NCBI RefSeq assembly: GCF_004402535.1
Contig: NZ_SOEY01000012.1
Span: 1-43,045 of the forward strand
DNA length: 43,045 bases
Direction of reading: 5' to 3'
Origin: Cryobacterium glaciale
GTDB taxonomy: Bacteria > Actinomycetota > Actinomycetes > Actinomycetales > Microbacteriaceae
Shown here: in pieces, positions 16,801 through 24,287 of the stretch
Layout of the letters: the number at the start of each line of letters is the position of its first letter
Numbering within the stretch: the first letter of the stretch is position 1
Program-made: the position numbers and the translations under genes
Notes under the pieces: generated by a model
The model's input: only the letters and a program-made list of their open reading frames with translations
What the model was told of the DNA's origin: nothing
Database searches by the model: none

Positions 16801-18804
16801 CTACGAAACTGTCACGGATGAGCACGACAGTAGGGCTTCAGTACCGTGCACGCACACCTGATACGTCCCCGGCGGTTTCGGAATTGTGACATCGAATCCG
16901 TGGTTGACACCACTCCCTGGGTAGTAGGACTCGAACCAACTCAGTTGGCCATTGGCCAGATAAGATCCCCCTAACCCATCAATGTTTACCCAGATATACG
17001 ACGACGCCGGTGTCGTGAGATCGACAGACCACCCCTTGACGTTGATCCCACCGCCCACGCCGACGGCAGAGTCGACGTGCCCATCAGCAGATTTGTTGAC
17101 AACGACGTTCTTGCAACCGAGGAGGTTCTCTGAGCCGGATACGCACACCGAGTGGGAACCCTTGCGCGCCGGAACCTTGATCTCGAAACCGTTGTTCTGG
17201 CCAATTCCCGGTATGTAGTTCGGGAGCCAGCTCAACGCCTTGTTAGTTGCGTAGCCAGCCCCGTGTCCATCAACGTTGATCCAGACAAACGACGAATCCG
17301 GGCGGGTGTAGTCCACGGACCAACCAGAAACGACGATCCCACCGTTCACTGCGGTCGCCGAGTCGACGGCACCAATTCCTCGAGGCACCACCACGGTCTT
17401 ACAAGTCAGAAGTTCACGATTCGCTCCATACACTCCGTAGGCACAGATTTCGTGCGAGCCGGGATCCGCGGGAATCTTTGACTTGAACCCATGGCTCGAT
17501 CCCATGCCTGGGAAGTAGGACGCCAGCCATGGCAAGCTGACACCCGCTTGCTGGGCGATGTCGACGCCGCCGTTGAGCTTGAAAACTACGCTCGCCGGTT
17601 GCTCCGTCGCAAAATCCACAACCCACCCAGAAACGTCTATGCCACCCCACGTACCGGTCGCGCTGTCAAATGAGCCTTGCCCGGCCGGCACATTTATCCA
17701 TTTGCAGGAAAGCAAGCTATAGGTCCCGTAGACACACACCTCATGATCCCCGGGGGTGGCTGCGACGGTTTCTGCGAAGCCGTGATAAGAGCCAAAACCC
17801 GGAAGATAGGTGTTGAACCAGCCCAATTCCTTGTTCGCTACGTACGCCTTGCCCTGCCCGTCGACGTTTACCCAGATATACGACGACGCAGACGTGTTCG
17901 GGTCGAACGACCACCCTGTAATCGCGATGCCACCGTAAACGCCAGCTGCTGCGTCAAAGCTTCCGTATTGTGGCGCCGAAGTCGTTGTAGACCCAAACCA
18001 ATCGGTGAATATGCGCCAGAAATTGCGATTTCCATAAGAGGAACATCCGTCGCCGACGCCGTATAGATTATTCAAGGCCGCAGCATTGGGCTGGTAGGGC
18101 GTGTAATAGTACAGGGCTGCGGTAGCACGGTTCTGTATGAGAACGTTGGATGATCCACAGTTCACATCTGTTCTCGGATGAAACGGCCGTGCGTTGTACT
18201 GGCCGACCTTGATGGAGGTGTGGGATCCCGCAGGGTTTCCGTACCAGGCAAACTGTCGAGCCGCTGAGAAAACCTGGATGAAGAAACCGTAGTAGGCGGA
18301 ATCGCAGGCGGCCGTGTCTGGGCAGCCTTGGCCAAGTGCTTTACGGAGCTCCGCCTCCGAAGGCGATTTCTTGGAAATCAGGCTGTTTTCTTTCTGCAAG
18401 GTTACTAGGAGCACCTTGGCGCTGATTGCGCAGGCCTCCTGAACTTTATAGATGATTCGGGCGGCCGACTCGTTTGCTTCACCGACATACGTGGCACACG
18501 TCCCGAAGTCGAGCGTGGTGGTCGGAGTGTTCACGTGAAGGTCCCTCAGGCACAGTGAATTGCCGCAGGTTCCGGCCTGACCCCCCACGCGCTGCTCAGA
18601 AATTCTGTCATTGAGAAAGGACTGGATTTCATCCTGCGACATCACTCCTCTCGCGTAGAACTGCTCGTCCGAAATGATGTTGCCGGGGTCGAATTCTGCC
18701 CCGGTTATTGCCTGCGCCTCGTCCGTGTTGGTTGCCAACTGGAGGGGCACCAGTAGCGAAACCGTGAAAATGATCGCCGCACTAGCAGCTACGAAACGTT
18801 TCAT
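16801..18804 (-). CDS. Secreted protein: possible lysozyme-like domain plus four ~93-residue repeats
   Basis: A 667-residue exported protein. The start (MKRFVAASAAIIFTV) leads a signal peptide probably cut after DEAQA, near residue 32. An N-terminal domain (about 40-275) carries ISDEQFY, four or more cysteines, VLLVTLQKENSL, GCPDTAACD and YYGFFIQVFSAARQF. The KEN glutamate followed by the GFFIQV segment recalls the catalytic Glu and GLMQ-type motif of lytic transglycosylases; this link is my inference. Residues 281-667 hold four repeats with the pattern GGI.V.GW..D, IWVNVDG, PG.G..HGF and VCVYG...LLSCK, each with one cysteine pair. No cell-wall anchor is visible. ATG 18804 is preferred to 18849 because the signal peptide begins there. 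Confidence 0.75.
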   Translation of the reverse strand: MKRFVAASAAIIFTVSLLVPLQLATNTDEAQAITGAEFDPGNIISDEQFYARGVMSQDEIQSFLNDRISEQRVGGQAGTCGNSLCLRDLHVNTPTTTLDFGTCATYVGEANESAARIIYKVQEACAISAKVLLVTLQKENSLISKKSPSEAELRKALGQGCPDTAACDSAYYGFFIQVFSAARQFAWYGNPAGSHTSIKVGQYNARPFHPRTDVNCGSSNVLIQNRATAALYYYTPYQPNAAALNNLYGVGDGCSSYGNRNFWRIFTDWFGSTTTSAPQYGSFDAAAGVYGGIAITGWSFDPNTSASSYIWVNVDGQGKAYVANKELGWFNTYLPGFGSYHGFAETVAATPGDHEVCVYGTYSLLSCKWINVPAGQGSFDSATGTWGGIDVSGWVVDFATEQPASVVFKLNGGVDIAQQAGVSLPWLASYFPGMGSSHGFKSKIPADPGSHEICAYGVYGANRELLTCKTVVVPRGIGAVDSATAVNGGIVVSGWSVDYTRPDSSFVWINVDGHGAGYATNKALSWLPNYIPGIGQNNGFEIKVPARKGSHSVCVSGSENLLGCKNVVVNKSADGHVDSAVGVGGGINVKGWSVDLTTPASSYIWVNIDGLGGSYLANGQLSWFESYYPGSGVNHGFDVTIPKPPGTYQVCVHGTEALLSCSSVTVS
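16804..17964 (-). repeat. Four-copy protein-coding repeat, about 280-290 bp per unit
   Basis: The 3' half of the secreted-protein gene encodes four diverged copies of one module, covering about residues 281-373, 377-472, 478-568 and 575-667 of the protein. Shared positions include GGI, GW, VDG, L.W, Y.PG.G, HGF and two cysteines near the end. Copy 2 is the most diverged, with LNGGVD in place of the VDG.G strand. Confidence 0.85.
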
Positions 18805-19033
18805 GGACTTGCTCTTTTCGCTAGTGAATCTGTCAAGCCAGTGGACCACAGGGCCTGCCCCGGTGACGACGACTCAATAGCCTAGAACCGTAACCCCGCT
18901 GTGAGCCTACGACACGCCCTTGATGGAGACTAGCTTTCGTACAGGAGAAAATGTCCGCCACACCATTTCCGTTGAACAAAATTTCGTCCACCCTGTTGGA
19001 TCCGCGTGGTCTATCAACGACAAGTACTGACTT

Positions 19034-19047
19034 GGCGATAGATCGCC
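19034..19047. repeat. 14-bp palindrome just upstream of a coiled-coil reading frame
   Basis: GGCGAT-AG-ATCGCC ends five bases before the ATG at 19052. It may be an operator or a hairpin that hides the start. It lies in the divergent gap between this frame and the secreted-protein gene. Confidence 0.35.
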
Positions 19048-19051
19048 TGTT

Positions 19052-19252
19052 ATGTCCAAAAATTCCATTCCACGCGATGGCGCGGACAGCGACGTGACAT
19101 TGGAACAAGAACTGCGCGAGGCACGACTTGAGATTCGTGCGTTGCGCCCAGAACTAGCGCGCGTCGGGTCCGAGAAAGAAGACCTCCGGCATCCGCTAAC
19201 CGCCGCGCGGGCGCGTGACCGAGGATTGTTCCTTCTGCAGCAGAACGATTAG
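19052..19252 (+). pseudogene. Truncated coiled-coil protein, partial copy of the gene at 19760
   Basis: A 66-codon frame whose middle, EQELREARLEIRALRPELAR then EDLRHPLTAAR, matches EEMRQARLEIRALRAELAE and EDLKRQVLAAR of the 91-residue protein encoded at 19760-20035. After about residue 55 the match stops and the remaining codons are antisense to the neighbouring relic. It therefore appears cut by a deletion near 19215 and lacks the RSSSWRLTRPLR tail. A short peptide could still be made, but I treat it as a gene fragment. Confidence 0.55.
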
Positions 19253-19629
19253 CACCTTGGGCCTCATGAGACAAGCTTGCGCGACCTTAGCAATTATTCG
19301 ACTGGCTGAATCGTTGGTTCCGTCGGAATATTGCGCGCCGTGTCTGCCACGGACGGCAGCGACGGTCGATGTTGTCATCCTGAAATTTTCTAGACAGGGG
19401 CCGCCGTCCCGGGCGGGGGCCCGTCTTGCTCGACAGGAACGTTTGAATGGCGGCTTATCTCATACGTTGGAGTCAAGAAATTCTCGTCGCTGATGATGTT
19501 GCCAGCATCAAAGTCGGCAGCCGATGCCGCAGCGGCAGCATCCGTTTCTGCCGACAGTGCCAGCGGGACCAGGACAGACACCGATCGCGCAATCGCCGCG
19601 ATGGCACCAACGATGCGCTTCAAAGTCAC
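19215..19629 (-). pseudogene. Decayed 5' copy of the secreted-repeat-protein gene
   Basis: Pieces in several frames match the N-terminal part of the secreted protein at 16801-18804. First comes a signal peptide and DFDAGNIISDENF (compare EFDPGNIISDEQF). Then, in another frame, come a DSNV segment and CLENFRMTT. Finally GAQYSDGTNDSASRIIAKV and VLLQKEQSSVT match TYVGEANESAARIIYKV and VTLQKENSLIS. At least two frameshifts and an in-frame stop separate them, and the sequence ends near 19215, where it meets the truncated coiled-coil frame head-on. None of the four C-terminal repeats remains. Confidence 0.75.
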
Positions 19630-19719
19630 CTTAGAAAGATAGTCAGACCGCTCGGTCGCTCGCGCCAGCACGCGTTCAGCACGGCAGCGCTCCTTGGCAA
19701 CCGCTCACGAGGCCTGCCA

Positions 19720-19725
19720 TACAAT
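19720..19725 (+). promoter_or_regulatory. Candidate -10 for the coiled-coil gene at 19760
   Basis: TACAAT lies 34 bases before the ATG. A TTGGCA at 19694-19699 could be a -35, but the 20-base spacer is longer than usual. Confidence 0.3.
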
Positions 19726-19759
19726 AGGGAGAAAGTCCTGCTGCAAGAGATCGGTTCCG

Positions 19760-20035
19760 ATGTTCACAGATGCCAACACAGAAAATCCTGCGGAGCGTTA
19801 CGGCGTAGAAAACGAGGAAATGCGTCAAGCCCGGCTTGAAATTCGCGCGCTTCGCGCCGAACTCGCCGAAACGGCTAACGTCATCGAGGATCTCAAACGT
19901 CAGGTTCTTGCGGCCCGCAGGCAGGGTGAGCGCTACCGCTTTCAGGTCGAAGTCCTCAGGAGGTCCTCTTCTTGGCGCCTAACACGACCCCTCCGGATAT
20001 GGCAACGACGCAGGACAAATGCGGCTTCGAAATAG
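19760..20035 (+). CDS. Small coiled-coil protein with SSSWRLTRPLR tail
   Basis: A 91-residue protein. Residues ~18-66 form a charged coiled coil (MRQARLEIRALRAELAE, IEDLKRQVLAARRQGERY). It ends RRSSSWRLTRPLRIWQRRR. This S-S-W-x-x-T-x-P-L-R tail is often found at the end of coiled coils attached to GTs and methyltransferases in polysaccharide clusters; here it stands without a catalytic domain. Related tails occur in the GT4 at 27349-28710 and the methyltransferase at 38427-39383. It could be a scaffold that gathers GTs at the membrane, but the role is unknown. ATG 19760 follows AAGAGAT; the frame is open upstream to 19694. Confidence 0.65.
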   Translation: MFTDANTENPAERYGVENEEMRQARLEIRALRAELAETANVIEDLKRQVLAARRQGERYRFQVEVLRRSSSWRLTRPLRIWQRRRTNAASK

Positions 20036-20855
20036 CGGTGCAATAGTGACAGACCGCGTTACGACCCTCGCCATGCAAACGGTTCGCTTTGAGCGCGGAT
20101 CGCGGAGGCTTCAGCCGACCGATCGAGTAGCAATTGTGGCAAGTTTTGGTCCCGACAACACAGTCTCGCGTTCCTTAGTCACTTTCACTCAGGAGCTGGA
20201 AGCCAACGGATACACGGTGATCATTGTTCGTGCCTCGGACGACGCCCGGCCACTCCGGTGGCCAACCGACAATGTGGCGCATCCCATCATTGTTCGCAAA
20301 GCCAATATTGGCTACGACTTCGGGTCGTGGGCCGTAGGCCTGGAATTGTTCCCGAGTGTGCGTCGGAAACCGTTCGTGATCCTTACCAATGACAGCCTCC
20401 TCGGACCCTTTTCCAGCCTGACGCCCCTCATAGAGAATTTTGAGTCATGCTCGACCAACGTTTGGGGCGCCACCAACACGTCACAAATGCATGCTCACCT
20501 GCAAAGTTTTTTTGTCGGCTACCGCTCCGGCATCCTTTCTAACCCAGCACTAAAACAGTTCTGGTCTGATCTCAGAATCGAGGCCGACAAGGGAATGATC
20601 ATTCAGAAATATGAACTAGGCCTGAGCCGTCTACTTTTCGCCGAAGGACTGACGACCTCAGCTTGTTTTGAGTCCGAACGCGTAGTGTCAGATTCGGAGA
20701 ACCCGACGATTGAGGGCTGGAAAAACCTGCTACGTCTCGGCTTTCCCTTTGTCAAGAAGGAACTCATCACCAATCCCGCCATAGTGCCCAGCGCCACGGA
20801 CATCCCTGCAACAGTCCGTGCGCAATTTGGCACCGACCCGCGCGAGTGGCTCTGA
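20019..20855 (+). CDS. Rhamnan synthesis protein F (RgpF)-like glycosyltransferase
   Basis: A 278-residue protein of the RgpF type. VAIVASFGPDNTVSRSLVTF near residue 38, RKANIGYDFGSWAVGLEL near 92, ILTNDSLLGPF near 121 and VGYRSGILSNPALKQFW are the conserved blocks; IGYDFGSW and NDSLLGPF are typical of the family. RgpF-like proteins take part in making rhamnose-containing wall polysaccharides, probably as rhamnosyltransferases. ATG 20019 has AGGA three bases upstream and overlaps the previous gene by 17 bases; GTG 20046 is an alternative. It is a single-domain version; the next gene carries a second RgpF-like domain. Confidence 0.8.
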   Translation: MRLRNSGAIVTDRVTTLAMQTVRFERGSRRLQPTDRVAIVASFGPDNTVSRSLVTFTQELEANGYTVIIVRASDDARPLRWPTDNVAHPIIVRKANIGYDFGSWAVGLELFPSVRRKPFVILTNDSLLGPFSSLTPLIENFESCSTNVWGATNTSQMHAHLQSFFVGYRSGILSNPALKQFWSDLRIEADKGMIIQKYELGLSRLLFAEGLTTSACFESERVVSDSENPTIEGWKNLLRLGFPFVKKELITNPAIVPSATDIPATVRAQFGTDPREWL

Positions 20856-20878
20856 GCCTGAACGTGCAGAATGAACTA

Positions 20879-22915
20879 ATGACGATACATTCCCTCCGAA
20901 GGTTCAAGAACGGCCTGAGTAGAGTCTTCGGCTTTGCATCTCGGCTCCTCGCCGCACCGTCACCTCAAACACCGACTCGGTCCCACCCTGCCGACTTCGA
21001 CCGGTGGGTTGGTCGTCGTTCAGCACGACTTCGGCCGAGCATCCCCCAACCGTGGCTCGGGACGTTCGAGCGAATCGAGAATCCAACTAAAATTGCCGTT
21101 CTCTTGCACGTCTATTACCGCGACTTGGTCGACGAAATTCTCGTTGAGTTGCAGAATGTCCCAGTTGCATTCGACCTGATCGTCACAAATGCCACTGATC
21201 AGCCCCTTGAGTTGGATACCAGCAAACTCGCCCTGCTCGGCAAATCTGTCATCGTCGATGTAGACAACTGCGGTCGAGATATTCTCCCCATGATCTCGGT
21301 CGTCAATTCCGGTCTGCTCGACCCATACGAAGTCATCTTGAAAATTCACACGAAGAAAAGTGAATGGCGACTGAATCATCCCGAGCTGAGCGGGAACGGG
21401 GACTCTTGGCGACAAGGCTTCCTCGCGGGTCTGCTCGGCTCACCGGAAAACGTCGAGTCGATCCTCTCAGAATTCGCCGAGAACCCGGCGCTGGGCCTCC
21501 TCACCACCGATGGCAACGTTCTGAGCACCGAGTTCTGGGGCGGAAATCGAGAACGTGCACGTGAACTCCTGCTGCGACTGCAACTTCACCTTAACGACGA
21601 GTCCCTGACGTTCGCCGCAGGATCCATCTACTGGGTCCGGGGTTTTCTTCTCCAGGGGCTTCGCGCCCTCAGCGTGAATGCAGAGGACTTCGAATCAGAG
21701 GCGGGTCAGATCGATGGGACAACCGCACATGCAATCGAGCGGATTCTGGGAATACTCACCACTGAAGCGGGATATCTAACCCGCGAACGCGCGGAGATAG
21801 TCAATTCTGGCGGATCCTCTTGGGCCCACTACTCCCCCTCAGAGACTCGCCGCCCGAGGGCACGTGCACTCGCCTTCTATCTTCCCCAGTTCCACACTTT
21901 TCCGGAGAACGACGCCTGGTGGGGAGAGGGCTTCACGGAATGGTCCAATGTATCTGCGGCGCAGCCGGTCTTCCAAGGTCAAAATCAGCCACTTCTGCCT
22001 GCCGAGCTCGGTTTCTACGATCTCGCGAATCCCGAGGTTCGAACTCACCAGTATGAAATCGCGCGTAGTGCGGGCCTTGAGGGATTCATGTACTACTACT
22101 ACTGGTTTGCTGGCAAGAAGCTGATGAACCGACCGATTGAGGGCCATCTATCCGGCACGAATGATGAGCCGTTCTGCATCATGTGGGCCAACGAAAACTG
22201 GACCCGCCGTTGGGACGGTGGAGAACAGAACGTCCTTATTGCCCAGGACTACGACGCGGTGCCCGCTACTCAGTTCATCCATGACGTACTTCCCCTACTC
22301 CTCGACCCGCGATACATCCGCATAGACGACAAACCTGTTATAGCCGTCTACAGAATCACGCAGATTCCGGACTATGTGGACGTACTGAATTATTGGCGCA
22401 CCGTGGCCATCGAGGCGGGGCTAGGGGGACTGAACATCGTCACGGTTGACGTGGGCCGATCCATGGATGGCATCGAGGGAAACCTTAGTGAGCATGGTGT
22501 GGACGCTTTCCTAGAATTTGCACCCCACAACCGCCCGTGGACGGCTCAGGACCGTAATTCGCTGTCAGTCGACCCTCGCTTTGAGGGCAATATTCTCAGC
22601 TACGCTGCCATGGCAAGCGACTCAGAGCTACATCTGCGGGAGCCGGTCGCCGAATATCGCTACCCCGGGATGCTGGTTAATTTTGATAACACGGCGCGAC
22701 GCCAGTGGCAACCGGACCTGTGGTACGGCTCCAATCCATATACTTTTCGACGTTGGTTTAATTCAATGGTTTCGGCTGTTGCTGACCGTAACTGGGATCG
22801 TCGCGTTGTCTTCGTCAATGCTTGGAACGAGTGGGCCGAAGGCGCCGTCTTGGAGCCTTCGCAACGGTTTGGTCGAACGTACTTACTAGCTGTTCGTGAC
22901 GTTTTATATCGGTAG
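20879..22915 (+). CDS. RgpF-like domain fused to a WbsX-like (GH99-related) domain
   Basis: A 678-residue protein. The first part (about residues 65-310) is RgpF-like: AVLLHVYYRDLVDEIL, VDNCGRDILPMISV and ILKIHTKKSEW. The second part (about 330-675) is WbsX-like: ALAFYLPQFHTFPENDAWWG, GFTEWSNVSAAQP, GFMYYYYWFAGKKLM, MWANENWTRRWDGGE and FVNAWNEWAEGAVLEP. WbsX proteins are TIM-barrel relatives of GH99 found in O-antigen clusters and thought to transfer or process sugars. The fusion suggests two consecutive steps on one glycan. ATG 20879 was chosen; GTG 20846 would add 11 residues and overlap the previous gene. Confidence 0.85.
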   Translation: MTIHSLRRFKNGLSRVFGFASRLLAAPSPQTPTRSHPADFDRWVGRRSARLRPSIPQPWLGTFERIENPTKIAVLLHVYYRDLVDEILVELQNVPVAFDLIVTNATDQPLELDTSKLALLGKSVIVDVDNCGRDILPMISVVNSGLLDPYEVILKIHTKKSEWRLNHPELSGNGDSWRQGFLAGLLGSPENVESILSEFAENPALGLLTTDGNVLSTEFWGGNRERARELLLRLQLHLNDESLTFAAGSIYWVRGFLLQGLRALSVNAEDFESEAGQIDGTTAHAIERILGILTTEAGYLTRERAEIVNSGGSSWAHYSPSETRRPRARALAFYLPQFHTFPENDAWWGEGFTEWSNVSAAQPVFQGQNQPLLPAELGFYDLANPEVRTHQYEIARSAGLEGFMYYYYWFAGKKLMNRPIEGHLSGTNDEPFCIMWANENWTRRWDGGEQNVLIAQDYDAVPATQFIHDVLPLLLDPRYIRIDDKPVIAVYRITQIPDYVDVLNYWRTVAIEAGLGGLNIVTVDVGRSMDGIEGNLSEHGVDAFLEFAPHNRPWTAQDRNSLSVDPRFEGNILSYAAMASDSELHLREPVAEYRYPGMLVNFDNTARRQWQPDLWYGSNPYTFRRWFNSMVSAVADRNWDRRVVFVNAWNEWAEGAVLEPSQRFGRTYLLAVRDVLYR

Positions 22916-22977
22916 CATCCACCGATCGTTTGCCGTCACCTATTGCGTGCCGTATCTCCCCTGGAAGACAAGGATTC

Positions 22978-24195
22978 ATGAAGCTCGCTATGACCCTTAT
23001 GGTCCGCGATGAAGCGGACATCATCACGCCGATGATTGAGCACCACCTGAATCAGGGTGTCGACATCATTATTGTCACCGACAACGGGTCAGTTGACGGA
23101 ACGACCGAGATCCTTGAAGAATTCGCCCGGGGGGGGCTCCTCGAGCTCCGGCACGATCCAGTGCACCGCAAGCAACAGGGCGTCGTTGTTTCTGAAATGG
23201 CGCGAGAAGCATCTCGCCGCTTCGATGCTGACTGGGTGTTCAATGCTGACGCCGATGAATTTTGGATGCCCGTATCCCCCCATCTGACGCTTCACCAAGC
23301 ATTCAGCCAGATCGACCGTGGAATTCAGTCGTTCACTGTCGAAGTTGTGGACATGACCGGGCCTCCCGCCTTGACCGGTACAGGCTTTCAGCGCCTCGTC
23401 TATCGAGATCTGCGCAGCACGGAGAAGCTGAATGCGATTGGCTTGCACGCCCATTCGACATCCGACGCAGCTCACATAGGTGATCCCGACGTCACGGTCG
23501 TACAAGGAAATCACGCCGTTAGTCTTGAGAGTAGGGGCGGTCCACCGTCTGACCTAGCCATCGAGGTCTTGCATTTTCCTTGGAGGTCCTGGGTACAGTT
23601 CAGTCGCAAAGTGGACAATGCGGGCAGCTCGTATTTAAAATCCCCAGATCTGAATCCAAGCGCGAACCATCACGGCATGCGCGACTACGGGCGGTTGCAG
23701 GACGATACCCTGTATCCGTCTTACCTCTATCGTCATCCTTCAGCGGACGCTCTGGCCAACGGCCTTCTCTCCGGAGATTTCCTTCTGGATCGCCGCCTTG
23801 CGGATACGCTCCATTCCCCTGTTCCCGACCACTTACCCGAGCCGAACCAGCGGGACTGGACTCTGGGCAAAGCCTTCGCTGCTTTAGAATTCAAAATTGT
23901 TGGCCTCGAGCGGGTTAACTGCGAAAAGTCGCAACAGATCGATGAGAAGTCACGAGAAATCGATGAAAAATCCCATCAGATCGATGAAAAGTCCCATCAG
24001 ATCGATGAAAAGTCACGAGAAATCGATGACCTGGCAGCACAGCATTTAGCGGTGCAGACTGAACTCGCCGCGGAGAAGGAGGGATCACTCCGCGAACGCG
24101 AGGTGCTCGAGGCAATGCAGCATCGCAAAATTGTGCGAGCAACCGACAAGATTTCTGAGCACGTCAAGCGCTTCGGCTCGAGGAAGCCAGGCTGA
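22978..24195 (+). CDS. GT2-like glycosyltransferase with C-terminal tandem heptad coiled coil
   Basis: A 405-residue protein. The N-terminal ~290 residues are a GT2-related domain beginning MKLAMTLMVRDEADII, with TDNGSVDGT near 37-45, NADADEFW near 87-94 as the DxD region, and FPWRSWVQFSRKV near 200. This type (Glyco_tranf_2_4) often acts on surface glycans. Residues ~300-385 form a coiled coil with five tandem KSxxIDE units, then a less regular heptad stretch. ATG 22978 has AAGGA just upstream, so the frame's earlier start at 22930 is rejected. The donor is unknown. The coiled coil could set distance or multimer state, as in chain-length-ruler proteins, but this is inference. Confidence 0.8.
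   Translation: MKLAMTLMVRDEADIITPMIEHHLNQGVDIIIVTDNGSVDGTTEILEEFARGGLLELRHDPVHRKQQGVVVSEMAREASRRFDADWVFNADADEFWMPVSPHLTLHQAFSQIDRGIQSFTVEVVDMTGPPALTGTGFQRLVYRDLRSTEKLNAIGLHAHSTSDAAHIGDPDVTVVQGNHAVSLESRGGPPSDLAIEVLHFPWRSWVQFSRKVDNAGSSYLKSPDLNPSANHHGMRDYGRLQDDTLYPSYLYRHPSADALANGLLSGDFLLDRRLADTLHSPVPDHLPEPNQRDWTLGKAFAALEFKIVGLERVNCEKSQQIDEKSREIDEKSHQIDEKSHQIDEKSREIDDLAAQHLAVQTELAAEKEGSLREREVLEAMQHRKIVRATDKISEHVKRFGSRKPG
23926..24030 (+). repeat. Five tandem 21-bp units encoding KSxxIDE heptads
   Basis: Five units in frame, reading KSQQIDE, KSREIDE, KSHQIDE, KSHQIDE and KSREIDD. Units 3 and 4 are almost identical in DNA, which points to recent slippage and possible copy-number variation between strains. 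Confidence 0.9.
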
Positions 24196-24209
24196 TGACG
24201 GGAGAGCAG

Positions 24210-24222
24210 ACCGACGATCGGT
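24210..24222. repeat. Short palindrome in the gap before the ABC exporter genes
   Basis: ACCGA-CGA-TCGGT lies 14 bases after the stop of the heptad-repeat GT gene. It could be a weak terminator for that gene or an operator for the exporter promoter. Confidence 0.3.
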
Positions 24223-24244
24223 AGGGAGTCACAAACGCCCCGAC

Positions 24245-24250
24245 TATACT
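24245..24250 (+). promoter_or_regulatory. Candidate -10 for the wzm-wzt genes
   Basis: TATACT lies 37 bases before the ATG at 24288, inside the only sizeable gap (92 bases) between 23 and 26 kb. No convincing -35 is seen. Confidence 0.4.
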
Positions 24251-24287
24251 TGCGAAGTCTTACTATCTTGGAATGAAGTGAATCTCT

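Noticed and set aside
18833..19274. Minus-strand frames of 91 and 74 codons in the gap above the secreted-protein gene
   Set aside because: No signal, no motif, and they overlap the coiled-coil remnant and its palindrome; they look like chance frames.
19390..19671. 93-codon minus-strand frame with a signal peptide as an independent small secreted protein
   Set aside because: It matches only the start of the secreted repeat protein, then continues in the wrong frame to a stop; the true continuation is found in other frames, so it is part of a pseudogene.
23926..24030. Regular repeats as a possible CRISPR array
   Set aside because: The 21-bp units are contiguous, in frame and encode heptads; there are no spacers.
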